NCBI GenBank assembly: GCA_903789495.1 | Contig: CAIFEQ010000009.1 | Location: 1-61,747 of the forward strand | Direction of reading: 5' to 3' | Source: an uncultured Erysipelotrichaceae bacterium | GTDB taxonomy: Bacteria; Bacillota_I; Bacilli_A; Erysipelotrichales; Erysipelotrichaceae | Length of the DNA stretch: 61,747 bases | Shown here: piece by piece, positions 15,920 to 24,011 of the stretch | Position numbering within the stretch: the stretch's first letter is position 1 | How the letters are laid out: the number at the start of each line of letters is the position of its first letter | Notes under the pieces: generated by a model | The model's database searches: none | What the model saw: the letters and a program-made list of their open reading frames with translations, nothing else | Told to the model about the DNA's origin: nothing | Program-made: the position numbers and the translations under genes

Positions 15920-16267
15920 TCAGACGTGGGTCTCGTCAGCCGGGGGCAGGATATACTCCGAGAGATGTTCCCGGCCCCAGTCACACATGGTCTTCAGCAC
16001 CGGGGCCAGAGTCCGGCCATAGGGAGTCAGGGAATATTCCGTCTTGGGCGGAACCACCGGGTAGACTTCCCGATGGACCAGGCCGTCGGCCTCCAGTTCC
16101 CGCAGCTGCTGCGTGAGCATCTTCTGGGTTGCCTGGGGCATGATGCGCTGCAGTTCGGAGAAACGCAGCGTCCGGTCAATGAGGTGGTAGAGAATGATCG
16201 GCTTGTACTTGCCGCCGATCACGCTCAGCGTCGCCTCGACCGGGCAGTGAAACATGGTCTTCTTCAA
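15920..16267 (-). CDS. HxlR-family transcriptional regulator
   Basis: A 115-aa winged-helix protein: CPVEATLSVIGGKYKPIILYHL, then RFSELQRIMPQATQKMLTQQLRELEADGLV and the wing YPVVPPKTEYSLT. A conserved N-terminal cysteine (C8) matches the redox-active cysteine in YodB/HypR-type members that sense quinones and aldehydes. It overlaps the upstream nitroreductase stop by four bases and probably controls the whole operon through the palindrome near 18140. Confidence 0.92.
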   Translation of the reverse strand: MKKTMFHCPVEATLSVIGGKYKPIILYHLIDRTLRFSELQRIMPQATQKMLTQQLRELEADGLVHREVYPVVPPKTEYSLTPYGRTLAPVLKTMCDWGREHLSEYILPPADETHV

Positions 16268-16782
16268 AGTTCCTTCACCACCTCATCCATGAGCCGATAC
16301 TGCTTGTGTTTGACAGAAGGTTCGGCAGCCGGGTCGGCATAGCCTAACGGCATCAGCAGCACCACTTTCTCCTGTTTCGGAATCTGGAAGGCTGCCGCTG
16401 CCCTGCTGTTGGGGAAGGCGTTGACCCAGCAGGACGCAATCCCCAGATCCCAGGCTTCCAGCATGATGTGGGTGGCAACGATGCTGACATCCTGCTGCCC
16501 GGACGCAATCCCGGGTTCCTGGGCATTCTTCCACTGTTCCTCTTCATTGTACGTGAACAGCAGCACCACAGGGGCATTGAACGCACAGGGTGTAAGGCCG
16601 CGGATGGTCTTCAGGGCCTCCTCACTCTTCAGAATATAGATCCGGAAGGGCTGATGATTTGCGGCCGTCGGGGCCACCCGGGCTGCCTCGAGAATCTTCT
16701 CCATCTTTTCCGGTTCAATGGCTTTGTCCTGATATTTGCGGACGGAATAGCGTTCTTCCGCCAGGGATAAGAAATCTTTCAT
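16264..16782 (-). CDS. Nitroreductase family protein
   Basis: A 172-aa FMN oxidoreductase: AEERYSVRKYQDKAIEPEKM, APTAANHQPFRIYIL and ASCWVNAFP match the family. It is a distant paralogue of the nitroreductase at 14003. Four-base overlaps on both sides show tight translational coupling. Substrate unknown; the setting points to quinone or nitro-compound reduction. Confidence 0.88.
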   Translation of the reverse strand: MKDFLSLAEERYSVRKYQDKAIEPEKMEKILEAARVAPTAANHQPFRIYILKSEEALKTIRGLTPCAFNAPVVLLFTYNEEEQWKNAQEPGIASGQQDVSIVATHIMLEAWDLGIASCWVNAFPNSRAAAAFQIPKQEKVVLLMPLGYADPAAEPSVKHKQYRLMDEVVKEL

Positions 16783-17342
16783 TTTCCATACTCCTTTCCG
16801 GCTTCCCAGCAGCCGGCAATAACCTTGCCGGTGGCCAGGTACTGCGCGTGCTGAAACTCAAACAGCACCGGACTGATCTTTTCATAATCGATTTTCTGTC
16901 CGGCATCCAGGTCTTCTTCCTGCACATAGGTATGCACCGGCTGCAGGATGAAGTCGTCGTTATGGCCGAACGTCAGCACCTGCGTCACCCGGCAGGTCAT
17001 ACATACCGGGGCATTCTCGACAACAGGCGCTTTTTCCAGCTCATCGAAGTGCCAGGGAAACACCCTGGATTTGTCGGTGTTTTCGGCCTTGGCAATGCCG
17101 CACCAGTCCACCGCCTGTACCATGTCCGGACTGACCAGACTGACCGAAACGACGCCGTTCTTCCGGATCGCCTCCACATCCAGCTTATGTCCCTGGTTCA
17201 GGCTGATCAGGAACTGATCATGTTCGACAATCCCCACATGGGCAATCGGCAGGAAGTTCACCCGCCCGTCGGCCAGTACCGTACCGACCAGCGTGGTCGG
17301 AGTCGGGTACAGGGCCATGACGGCACCGATATCCTTCAGCAT
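16779..17342 (-). CDS. Flavin reductase-like domain protein
   Basis: A 187-aa FMN-binding split-barrel protein. MALYPTPTTLVGTVLADGRVNFLPIAHVGIV and SVSLVSPDMVQAVDWCGIAKAENTDKS are typical of the DIM6/NTAB-type flavin reductases. The start at 17342 sits one base after the upstream DJ-1 stop at 17344. It could feed reduced flavin to, or act beside, the operon's nitroreductases. Confidence 0.82.
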   Translation of the reverse strand: MLKDIGAVMALYPTPTTLVGTVLADGRVNFLPIAHVGIVEHDQFLISLNQGHKLDVEAIRKNGVVSVSLVSPDMVQAVDWCGIAKAENTDKSRVFPWHFDELEKAPVVENAPVCMTCRVTQVLTFGHNDDFILQPVHTYVQEEDLDAGQKIDYEKISPVLFEFQHAQYLATGKVIAGCWEAGKEYGK

Positions 17343-17343
17343 G

Positions 17344-18030
17344 TTACTGTTCCTTATTCTGCAGGGCCTGCACCAGCATTTCCGAGACCTTGCGGATGGA
17401 CATCGGGTTCTGGCCGGTGATGAAGCGCTGATCCTCAACGGCAAACTCCGTATAGGGATCGCCCTTGACGAACTGGGCACCGTCTTTTCTCAGTTCATCC
17501 TCCGGGGACAGCGGGACCAGCTGATCGGTCCCATTCAGCCGTTCTTCCTCATTGGTGAAACCGTTGATCTTCTTGCCTTTGACCAGCGGCGTGCCGTCCG
17601 GTGCCTTCAGGTTCACCAGACCCGCTTCACCATGGCAGACACTGGCAATCCAGCCGCCTGCCCCATAGATGGCTTCAGCAAGCGAGATCAGCGTCTCGTT
17701 CTTCGGGAAATCCCACATGGCACCATGTCCGCCGCAGAAATACACGGCCGCATAGTCCTGGGGATGAATCTGGCTGAAGGGAACCGATTCCTTCATGCCC
17801 TTCTGGAATCCTTCCGACTCCACCGTCTTCCGGATGTCTCCACTGACCGGCGTGCTGGCCGGATCCACCGGGATCGCACCGCCGTTCGTACTGGCAAAGA
17901 CGACCTCATAGCCCGCCTTGGTCAGCACCTCATAGAAGGTCGCAGCTTCTTCCAGCCATACCCCGGTCTTTCTTTCCGGGTGTTCCAGATAATGGTCCAC
18001 ATTGGTCAGCGCCATGACTACTTTCTTCAT
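17344..18030 (-). CDS. DJ-1/PfpI family protein (Hsp31-like)
   Basis: A 228-aa class-I amidotransferase-like protein. SVCHGEAGLV contains the nucleophilic cysteine and adjacent histidine at the nucleophile elbow, and YFCGGHGAMWDFP precedes it. Long members of this type act as glyoxalase III/methylglyoxal-detoxifying enzymes or Hsp31 chaperones. The N-terminus MKKVVMALTNVDHYLEHPERKTGVWLEE matches. First gene of the six-gene operon; AAAGTGAGGATTCC upstream serves as a ribosome binding site. Confidence 0.88.
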   Translation of the reverse strand: MKKVVMALTNVDHYLEHPERKTGVWLEEAATFYEVLTKAGYEVVFASTNGGAIPVDPASTPVSGDIRKTVESEGFQKGMKESVPFSQIHPQDYAAVYFCGGHGAMWDFPKNETLISLAEAIYGAGGWIASVCHGEAGLVNLKAPDGTPLVKGKKINGFTNEEERLNGTDQLVPLSPEDELRKDGAQFVKGDPYTEFAVEDQRFITGQNPMSIRKVSEMLVQALQNKEQ

Positions 18031-18126
18031 TTCGGAATCCTCACTTTCTTTCCTGTTCTGACGCAGTCACAGGAACTTTCCGGTGACTTACACTGACAAT
18101 TTAGGCCGTTCTGAACAGGGAAGGAA

Positions 18127-18152
18127 GTACGCACTTATCAGTGCCATAGTAC
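18127..18152. promoter_or_regulatory. Candidate HxlR operator
   Basis: GTAC-GCACT-TAT-CAGTGC-CATA-GTAC gives an inverted repeat (GCACT/AGTGC) flanked by two GTAC tetramers. AGTA-type half sites continue to about 18166. It lies 97 bases upstream of the DJ-1 start. HxlR-family operators typically carry TACT/AGTA arms, so binding by the operon's own regulator is a reasonable inference. Confidence 0.4.
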
Positions 18153-18159
18153 CCGAAAA

Positions 18160-18514
18160 GTAAGTATTGGAAAACATTCTGTTCTTTAATAAGGCTGCCG
18201 AAGGGCAGTACATCACAGTTGATCATCAGATCAGCACTTGTCATTCATCAGGCAGATCGATACTGACTGTACTGAAAACGGTATACTGCATGCCAGACTC
18301 TGATTTCCACCTTCTGGATATTCCTGATTCTTTTTGGTTATTCCAAAATCCGTAGTATTGAAAATTCAGAATCTGTATGAATGAAAGTTCAAAATCTGTG
18401 TGGATGAAAATCCAAAATCTGCGGGAATGAAAGGTTCCGCCCCACCGGCAGACCTTTTCCAGGTTCGTCAGGAATGAAAAAGGCCGGTTCTGCACAGGCA
18501 GGAAAACCGATTGT
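18160..18514. other. Gene-free stretch with repeats
   Basis: No coding sequence is supported between the operator and the CPBP gene. It is A+T-rich, contains the 23-bp repeat block listed separately, and has only short unconvincing reading frames on both strands. No tRNA or known RNA element was recognised. Confidence 0.6.
18336..18438. repeat. 23-bp tandem repeat, about four copies plus a partial
   Basis: Copies at 18359-18381, 18382-18404 and 18405-18427 share the pattern TGAAARTYCARAATCTGYRKGRA; a more diverged copy lies at 18336-18358 and a partial one at 18428-18438. The unit is not a multiple of three, so it is unlikely to be coding. Confidence 0.75.
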
Positions 18515-19183
18515 TCAGGCCTGTCCGAAGACCAGCAGAATAAACAGAATCTCTGCATAATTTCCCAGCAGATGCGCGATCGTGCTGGTCATGCAGTTTT
18601 CCCTCTGCTGATAGATCCGGCACAGGAGCAGACTGCAGATAAAATTGCCGCTGGTGCCAAACAGTACCAAAGCCACGGCATGCTGCGAGACATGCCCCAT
18701 GGCAAACAGCAGAGAGGAAAATACCGCCCAGGGCCAGAAGGGAATCTGCTCCGGACGCTTGCCTAAAAAGAAGCCCCGCCAGGCAATCTCCTCTCCCCAG
18801 GCCGACAGCGGCATCAGGGCCAGGAGCTTCAGCAGGCTGTCCGAATGAATCACATCCAAAGCCCGGCCCAGATCATAGTCCACATAGGAGGACCCGAACA
18901 GCAGCACCCCGACGATCACATTCAGAATCTGCACACCGGCCAGCAGAGCGGTCTGCCGCCAGAAGGTGCTCTCTTTCAGTTCCCTGCCCAGGCCGCGGAA
19001 ACGCAGCCCGGAATCCGAACCGGACGTACCAGTCAGTCCCTCGACCAGAAAAAAGCTGGCCAGCCCTACCCAGACGGCATTGCCTGCCAGCTGAAGGGAA
19101 GGCACCAGCTGCGTCAGGCTCAGAACAATCATGGCACCCCTGCTGATCCGGCTGAGTCTTGCGGCGGTTCTCTCTCTGTCCAT
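18515..19183 (-). CDS. CPBP family intramembrane glutamic protease
   Basis: A 222-aa multi-helix membrane protein. GEEIAWRGFFLGKR is the EExxxR motif with the catalytic glutamates, FAMGHVSQH supplies the FxxxH motif and IAHLLGN the last metal/active-site histidine-asparagine. Members process prenylated or membrane substrates or give self-immunity to bacteriocins; no bacteriocin gene is adjacent. GGGAGG precedes the start at 19183. Confidence 0.87.
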   Translation of the reverse strand: MDRERTAARLSRISRGAMIVLSLTQLVPSLQLAGNAVWVGLASFFLVEGLTGTSGSDSGLRFRGLGRELKESTFWRQTALLAGVQILNVIVGVLLFGSSYVDYDLGRALDVIHSDSLLKLLALMPLSAWGEEIAWRGFFLGKRPEQIPFWPWAVFSSLLFAMGHVSQHAVALVLFGTSGNFICSLLLCRIYQQRENCMTSTIAHLLGNYAEILFILLVFGQA

Positions 19184-19282
19184 CGCGATCTGCCTCCCTG
19201 TTTCCGGTTTCACTATACCCGGGCTGTGTGGAAGGACGGTTAGCGGGAGGTTAATTCTCTGTACAGAACACCGGGAGGGCAT

Positions 19283-19765
19283 TCAGCGCAGCTGCAGCTG
19301 CATGAATATGGCATCCTCGGCCGGATTGTCGTTGTATTTTTCCGTAACCTTAAAACCCAGCTTTTCATACAGATGAATCGCACTCTGCATGAACGGGAAG
19401 GTATCCAGGCGCATGTACCGATAGCCGATGTCTCTGGCATCCTGGATGACTTTCTGGCAGAGCAGGCGGCTGTAGCCGTGCCCGCGGTACACCGGACGGA
19501 CATACAGACGCTTGAGTTCGCAGTACTCCGCATCATTGCCGGTCAGGGCCACACAGCCCGCCGGCTGTCCTTCCGCCAGCAGCAGGTACATCCGGCCGCC
19601 GGGCGGACCATACTTCTTCTCGAGATGCTGCAGTTCCTCATCGAGGTGCTGGGAAGACAATGTCCCGGCGACCGTCGGGCCCTGGGTCAGAATGCTGTCG
19701 GTATATTCCCGGACCAGCGTGAGGAAGGCGTCCAGATCTTTCCGGGCGGGGATGATTTCCACCAT
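19283..19765 (-). CDS. GNAT family N-acetyltransferase
   Basis: A 160-aa acetyl-CoA-dependent transferase. ELKRLYVRPVYRGHGYSRLLCQKVIQDA contains the Q/RxxGxG/A acetyl-CoA loop (RGHGYS), and AIHLYEKLGF is the C-terminal motif. The acceptor is unknown. AGAAGGAGGTC sets the start. Confidence 0.9.
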   Translation of the reverse strand: MVEIIPARKDLDAFLTLVREYTDSILTQGPTVAGTLSSQHLDEELQHLEKKYGPPGGRMYLLLAEGQPAGCVALTGNDAEYCELKRLYVRPVYRGHGYSRLLCQKVIQDARDIGYRYMRLDTFPFMQSAIHLYEKLGFKVTEKYNDNPAEDAIFMQLQLR

Positions 19766-19797
19766 GTCTGCTGACCTCCTTCTTCTTTTATCTGGTT

Positions 19798-20436
19798 TCA
19801 GCCGTCTTTCAGCGTCTCAGCCACCTGACGCCATTGCGGATCATCGTTCAGGCGGTAGAAATACAGCGAGGCGGTGGAACAGTAGGGCCGGAACTTCTTC
19901 CGGCAGCGTTCGAATCGTTTCCGGCTCAGGGTCTTGAAGCCATAGGCTTTCTTCAGGCCGTTCTGCAGGGCAACATCGTCATAGCTGAAGATATCGGGCC
20001 GGCCGAGGGTGAATTCCGCGATCATTTCCGCGGTCCATCTGCCGACACCTTTGATCTGAGTCAGAAAGGCAACCACTTCCTGATCGTCCATCTCTGAAAG
20101 GGAAGAAAAGTCATAGCGGCCGTTCAGGGTATCTTCCGAAAGCTGCAGGATATATTCGGCCTTGCGGCCGGAGATGCCGATGGCCCGCAGCTCTTCCGGA
20201 GAATGGCTGATGACATTTTCCGGTGTGATGTCCCCGACCAGATCCGTGAACCGGTCGGTCAGGACATCGGCCACCCTGTTTGACAGCATCTGACTGATGA
20301 TATGGGTGACCAGACGCTCATAGACCTTCTCACCGTCAGGCCGGATTTCCAGACCGCCATAATGGGCGATCAGCCGTGCCAGCACCGGATCCTGCGCCTG
20401 CAGATAGGCCAGGATATCCGTTTCTTCCTTTTCCAT
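19798..20436 (-). CDS. DNA-3-methyladenine glycosylase II-type (AlkA/HhH-GPD)
   Basis: A 212-aa base-excision repair enzyme. The helix-hairpin-helix GIKGVGRWTAEM-type motif is present as IKGVGRWTAEMIAEF, followed by the catalytic aspartate region FSYDDVALQNGL. It removes alkylated purines. It lacks the N-terminal TATA-like domain of E. coli AlkA, as in many Firmicute versions. The start at 20436 is preferred because TATAAT lies only 6 bases upstream, which implies a leaderless message; no ribosome binding site is present. Confidence 0.9.
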   Translation of the reverse strand: MEKEETDILAYLQAQDPVLARLIAHYGGLEIRPDGEKVYERLVTHIISQMLSNRVADVLTDRFTDLVGDITPENVISHSPEELRAIGISGRKAEYILQLSEDTLNGRYDFSSLSEMDDQEVVAFLTQIKGVGRWTAEMIAEFTLGRPDIFSYDDVALQNGLKKAYGFKTLSRKRFERCRKKFRPYCSTASLYFYRLNDDPQWRQVAETLKDG

Positions 20437-20448
20437 ACCGCCATTATA
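20434..20448 (-). promoter_or_regulatory. -10 box adjacent to alkA-like start codon (leaderless promoter candidate)
   Basis: On the minus strand TATAAT-GGCGGT-ATG places the transcription start on or next to the start codon, directly after the ychF terminator. Confidence 0.55.
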
Positions 20449-20454
20449 AAGCAC

Positions 20455-20487
20455 GAAAAAAAGGGCCGCAGGATTTCCTGCCGGCCC
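20455..20487 (-). terminator. Terminator of the dtd-folD-DUF951-ychF cluster
   Basis: On the minus strand GGGCCGGCAGG...CCTGCGGCCC forms a strong stem followed by seven T, 9 bases after the ychF stop. Confidence 0.9.
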
Positions 20488-20495
20488 GTACTGAT

Positions 20496-21596
20496 TCAGA
20501 CATTGAAGCGGAAGAAGACGATGTCTCCGTCCTGCATGACATAGTCCTTGCCTTCGATGCGCAGTTTGCCGTGTTCCTTCAGGGCCGCCTCGCTGCCATA
20601 GGTGATGATGTCCTCATAGCTGTAGACCTCGGCCTTGATGAAGCCCTTCTCGAAGTCGGTATGAATGAGACCGGCACACTGCGGTGCTTTCATGCCTTCA
20701 TGGAAGGCCCAGGCCCGGTTCTCCGGCTCCCCGACCGTAAAGAAGGTGCGCAGCCCCAGCAGATGATAGGCCGCGGTGATGATCTGATCCAGACCGGAAG
20801 CGGGGACGCCCAGCTCGGCCAGGAATTCCTTCTTCTCGTCCTTGGACATGCCGGACAGTTCTTCCTCCATCCGGGCACAGATCGCGATGCATTCACTGTT
20901 TTCCTTTGCCGCGTAATCCTTCACCAGGCCGTAATAGGCACAGCCGGACGGATCGGCGACGTCATCCTCGCTCAGGTTGGCCACATAGATGACCGGCTTG
21001 GCGGTAAGCAGGGAGTAATTCTTCAGATAGTCCTGATCACTGTCGCTGAGTTCCAGCAGCCGGATGGGTGTGCCGGCTTCCAGGGCAGCCTTGAATTTCT
21101 TCAGGGCTTCGTACTCCTCCGCGGCACCCTTCTCCTTGGTCTGGGCCTTGCGGGCCACCTTGGAGATCCGGTTTTCCACGGTCTCCAGATCCGCCAGGCA
21201 GAGCTCCACATTGATTTCCTCGATGTCCCGGATCGGATCTACCGAGCCTTCCACATGTTCGATGTTGGGATCATCGAAGCAGCGGACCACATGAATGATC
21301 GCATCGGTCTGCCGGATGTTGGCCAGGAACTGGTTGCCCAGGCCTTCTCCCTTGGAGGCACCCTTGACCAGACCGGCAATGTCGGTGAACTCGAAGGTGG
21401 TATAGATGACCTTTTTAGGATGGAAGATCTCAACCAGGTGATCCATCCGCTCATCCGGCACTTCCACCACCCCGACATTGGGATTGATGGTGGCGAAGGG
21501 ATAGTTCTCAGCCGGCACCTGACTGTTGGTGATGGCGTTGAACAGTGTGGACTTGCCCACATTGGGCAGTCCGACAATACCTGCAGTTAATGCCAT
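20496..21596 (-). CDS. ychF: Redox-regulated ATPase/GTPase YchF (OLA1)
   Basis: A 366-aa Obg-superfamily P-loop NTPase with ATP preference. [18 protein letters not shown] is the Walker [25 protein letters not shown] the switch region, and NLSE stands in for NKxD as in YchF. A coiled-coil insertion and C-terminal TGS-like domain ([17 protein letters not shown]) complete it. The ATG at 21596 is preferred to a GTG six bases upstream, given GAGGAG spacing. Confidence 0.96.
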   Translation of the reverse strand: MALTAGIVGLPNVGKSTLFNAITNSQVPAENYPFATINPNVGVVEVPDERMDHLVEIFHPKKVIYTTFEFTDIAGLVKGASKGEGLGNQFLANIRQTDAIIHVVRCFDDPNIEHVEGSVDPIRDIEEINVELCLADLETVENRISKVARKAQTKEKGAAEEYEALKKFKAALEAGTPIRLLELSDSDQDYLKNYSLLTAKPVIYVANLSEDDVADPSGCAYYGLVKDYAAKENSECIAICARMEEELSGMSKDEKKEFLAELGVPASGLDQIITAAYHLLGLRTFFTVGEPENRAWAFHEGMKAPQCAGLIHTDFEKGFIKAEVYSYEDIITYGSEAALKEHGKLRIEGKDYVMQDGDIVFFRFNV

Positions 21597-21598
21597 GT

Positions 21599-21814
21599 TC
21601 ACTTCTCCTCTGCCGGTGCTTCGCTGCTGTGTTCCACGACCCGCTTGAGCTTGCGCTCAAACTCATACCGCGGGAACATGACCACGGCACCGCAGCCCTG
21701 GCATTTGATCTTGATGTCCGCACCGACCCGGATCACTTTCCAGTACCGGGATTTATGACACGGATGTTCCTTCTTCATCTCAACGATGTCGTTGAGTCCA
21801 TAGGTTTCGTTCAT
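21599..21814 (-). CDS. DUF951 domain protein
   Basis: A 71-aa protein beginning YGLNDIVEMKKEHPC and containing CxGCG in IKCQGCGAVVMFPRYEFERKLKRV, which match DUF951, a small Firmicute family with a possible nucleic-acid- or metal-binding beta barrel. It overlaps the folD stop by four bases and ends 2 bases before ychF. The DUF951-ychF neighbourhood is common in Firmicutes. Confidence 0.85.
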   Translation of the reverse strand: MNETYGLNDIVEMKKEHPCHKSRYWKVIRVGADIKIKCQGCGAVVMFPRYEFERKLKRVVEHSSEAPAEEK

Positions 21815-22665
21815 GCGTTCATGTGCTCCTGATAGGCCTTCATGGTATTCTCCAGCAGACAGCAGATGGTCATCGGTCCGACCCCCTTGGGAACCGGCGT
21901 GATCGCCGCACATTTAGGCAGGACGGCTTCGGTATCCACATCCCCGCACAGCTTGCCCGTGGACAGGCGGTTGACGCCGACATCGACGACATAGGCCCCT
22001 TCTCTGACATATTCCGGAGTAATGAGCTTCGGGCTGCCGACTGCCACGACCAGGATATCCGCCTGGGACGTGATCTGGGCCAGGTTCCGGGTATGCGAGT
22101 GGCACATGGTCACCGTCGCATTGCGGTCCAGCAGCAGCTTGGAGACCGGCATGCCGACCAGCTGGGAACGGCCGACAACGACTGCCCGGGCTCCTTCAAA
22201 GGAAGCTCCCATCTTCTCCAGCAGATAGATCACGCCCTGCGGCGTGCAGGGCACAAAGCCGGGCTTACGCAGCTGGAGTCTGGCCACATTGATGGGATGC
22301 AGACCATCCACATCCTTGCTGGGGGAGATCATCCGCAGGGCCCGTTCAGCATCCAGTCCGTCCGGCAGCGGCAGCTGCAGGAGGATGCCGTCAATCCCTC
22401 CGTCCTCATTGCACCGGCAGATCACATCTTCCAGATCCAGCTGGGTGCAGTCGGCCGGCAGAGTAAACATCCGGCTGTCCATGCCCACATACGCACAGGC
22501 CTTTTCCTTGGCCCGGATATAGGAAAGCGACGGGGCATCATTGCCCGCCATGATGACAGCCAGGCAGGGCATCCTTGCCCCGCTTTTCTTGAGTACTGCC
22601 AGCTTTTCCTTCATGACAGCCTTCCGTTCGGCTGCCAGTTCACTGCCATAAACGATTACACCCAT
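21811..22665 (-). CDS. folD: Bifunctional methylenetetrahydrofolate dehydrogenase/cyclohydrolase
   Basis: A 284-aa enzyme that interconverts 5,10-methylene-, methenyl- and 10-formyl-THF. SLSYIRAKEKACAYVGM carries the catalytic lysine of the YxxxK motif, GILLQLPLPDGLD and PSKDVDGLHPIN bind folate, and VVGRSQLVGMPVSKLL is the NADP site. The usual YVRxK glycine is alanine here. The start at 22665 is chosen after GAAACGG; an upstream in-frame start would lie closer to dtd. Confidence 0.95.
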   Translation of the reverse strand: MGVIVYGSELAAERKAVMKEKLAVLKKSGARMPCLAVIMAGNDAPSLSYIRAKEKACAYVGMDSRMFTLPADCTQLDLEDVICRCNEDGGIDGILLQLPLPDGLDAERALRMISPSKDVDGLHPINVARLQLRKPGFVPCTPQGVIYLLEKMGASFEGARAVVVGRSQLVGMPVSKLLLDRNATVTMCHSHTRNLAQITSQADILVVAVGSPKLITPEYVREGAYVVDVGVNRLSTGKLCGDVDTEAVLPKCAAITPVPKGVGPMTICCLLENTMKAYQEHMNA

Positions 22666-22679
22666 ACCCGTTTCCTCTT

Positions 22680-23126
22680 TCACCATGTATCGGAGTCCAG
22701 CACGATCGTGACCGGACCGTCATTCCATAACCGGATGGCCATATCCGCCCCGAAGACCCCTTCTTCCACCGGAATCTGCAGACTGCGCAGATATTCGTTG
22801 AAGTACAGATACAGAGGCCTGGCATGCTCGGGCTTTCCGGCATGGGCAAAGCTCGGCCGGTTGCCCTTATGGCAGTCGGCATAGAGCGTGAACTGCGAGA
22901 TGGACAGAATGGAGCCCTGAATCTGATGGATATCCAGATTCATCTTGCCTGCCTCATCCTCGAAGATGCGCAGATGACTGATCTTGTCGGCCAGCCGCCG
23001 GGCCGTTTCTTCGGTATCGCTGTCCGCAATGCCGACCAGAAGCAGAAAACCGGGCCCGATCTGCCCGTGTACCTTCCCGTCAATGGTGCAGGAAGCTTCC
23101 TTGACCCTCTGAATGACAATTCTCAT
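22680..23126 (-). CDS. dtd: D-aminoacyl-tRNA deacylase
   Basis: A 148-aa dimeric enzyme that clears D-amino acids and glycine from mischarged tRNA. SISQFTLYADCHKGNRPSF contains the SQFTLxA motif. The NxGPVT motif is present as NDGPVTIVLDS. First gene of a four-gene cluster. A TATACT box lies 11 bases before the start, which implies a leader of only a few bases. Confidence 0.95.
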   Translation of the reverse strand: MRIVIQRVKEASCTIDGKVHGQIGPGFLLLVGIADSDTEETARRLADKISHLRIFEDEAGKMNLDIHQIQGSILSISQFTLYADCHKGNRPSFAHAGKPEHARPLYLYFNEYLRSLQIPVEEGVFGADMAIRLWNDGPVTIVLDSDTW

Positions 23127-23170
23127 ACCTGTGTTTCAGTATATCATTCTCTGTCAGACCGGGCAGAAAG

Positions 23171-23192
23171 AAAAAGCACCTGCGTGCTTTTC
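23171..23192 (-). terminator. Terminator after the flavodoxin-like gene
   Basis: On the minus strand AAAAGCAC-GCAG-GTGCTTTTT, only a few bases after the stop at 23197. Confidence 0.8.
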
Positions 23193-23196
23193 CTGT

Positions 23197-23622
23197 TCAG
23201 CCTGTGTAGTCGGCCAGCACCCGGCTGGTCCACTGACACACCTTGTCCAGATCTTTCCGGTCCGGATGCGGGTGCAGACGGAAGCGTTTCACCTTCAGCC
23301 GGCAGATTTCCGGATAGACCACAATGCCCTTATGCTGGAGGACATTGAACAGCAGTTCTCCCGCTTCCCTGCCGCTGAAGCAGGACAGGAAAACCGCGGC
23401 ACCCCGGAAGGCACCGGCAGGCAGATGGTCCAGATAATCCAGCAGCAGGCGGTCTTCATGACCGCTTTCCAGACCGGCGCCGATCAGCAGCAGATCCGCG
23501 CCGGGCAGGACATGCGGTTTGGTGATGTCCTGCGCCGAAACACCGGCTGTGTCCGCAACCGCCTGGGCCGCCTCTTCGGCGTGACCCCGGCTGGAGTGGT
23601 AGATCACACGTACTTCACACAT
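23197..23622 (-). CDS. Flavodoxin-like protein
   Basis: A 141-aa protein whose first strand and phosphate loop, VRVIYHSSRGHAEEAAQAVAD, look like a flavodoxin FMN loop with the usual T residues changed to S-S-R-G-H. GADLLLIGAGLESG and VFLSCFSGREAG match the isoalloxazine loops. The C-terminal segment is rich in histidine and arginine (RFRLHPHPDRKD). It probably belongs to the carboxypeptidase operon; electron partner unknown. Confidence 0.75.
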   Translation of the reverse strand: MCEVRVIYHSSRGHAEEAAQAVADTAGVSAQDITKPHVLPGADLLLIGAGLESGHEDRLLLDYLDHLPAGAFRGAAVFLSCFSGREAGELLFNVLQHKGIVVYPEICRLKVKRFRLHPHPDRKDLDKVCQWTSRVLADYTG

Positions 23623-23650
23623 GGGACAGAAACCTCCGGTTCAGAGAGGA

Positions 23651-23980
23651 TCAGTGATCAATCAGACTGTTGATCACCGAGAGCAGAAAGGCAGCCACGC
23701 AGGCCGTACCGAACGAACGGATCACGGCCCCGCCCGCCAGATGCATGGTCATTTCCAGAACGATGACATTGACCAGGAAACTGGCCAGCCCCAGCGTCAG
23801 GATGTTCAGCGGAGCGGTCAGCAGATTCAGGACCGGTTTGAGCAGACGGTTCAGAATGGTCAGGATCAGACCGGCGGAGAACACGGCTTTCGCATCTACG
23901 AAATAGACGCCATCCAGCAGCAGGTCGACGAGATACAGTCCGAACGTATTGCCGAACCAGGTCAGGATCAGTTTTTTCAT
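23651..23980 (-). CDS. Phage holin family/YvlD-like membrane protein
   Basis: A 109-aa protein with four hydrophobic helices. LNRLLKPVLNLLTAPLNILTLGLASFLVNVIVL is the signature of the mycobacteriophage-type four-helix 'phage holin family' (YvlD). In Bacillus, YvlD is linked to the envelope-stress operon yvlABCD; a lytic role is not implied. TGC-TATACT lies 6 bases before the start codon, suggesting a leaderless message from its own promoter. Confidence 0.85.
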   Translation of the reverse strand: MKKLILTWFGNTFGLYLVDLLLDGVYFVDAKAVFSAGLILTILNRLLKPVLNLLTAPLNILTLGLASFLVNVIVLEMTMHLAGGAVIRSFGTACVAAFLLSVINSLIDH

Positions 23981-24011
23981 GGCCTCAGTATAGCATATTC
24001 TTCCAGTCCGT

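Noticed and set aside
18336-18438. CRISPR array
   Set aside because: The 23-bp units are contiguous with no unique spacers and no cas genes are present.
18241-18558. 105-codon minus frame across the repeat block
   Set aside because: The 23-bp unit shifts frame at each copy, composition is aberrant, and the frame overlaps the end of the CPBP gene. No ribosome binding site.
23651-23980. Prophage holin
   Set aside because: The four-helix protein belongs to the YvlD-type family common on chromosomes, and no phage structural, lysin or integrase genes are nearby.
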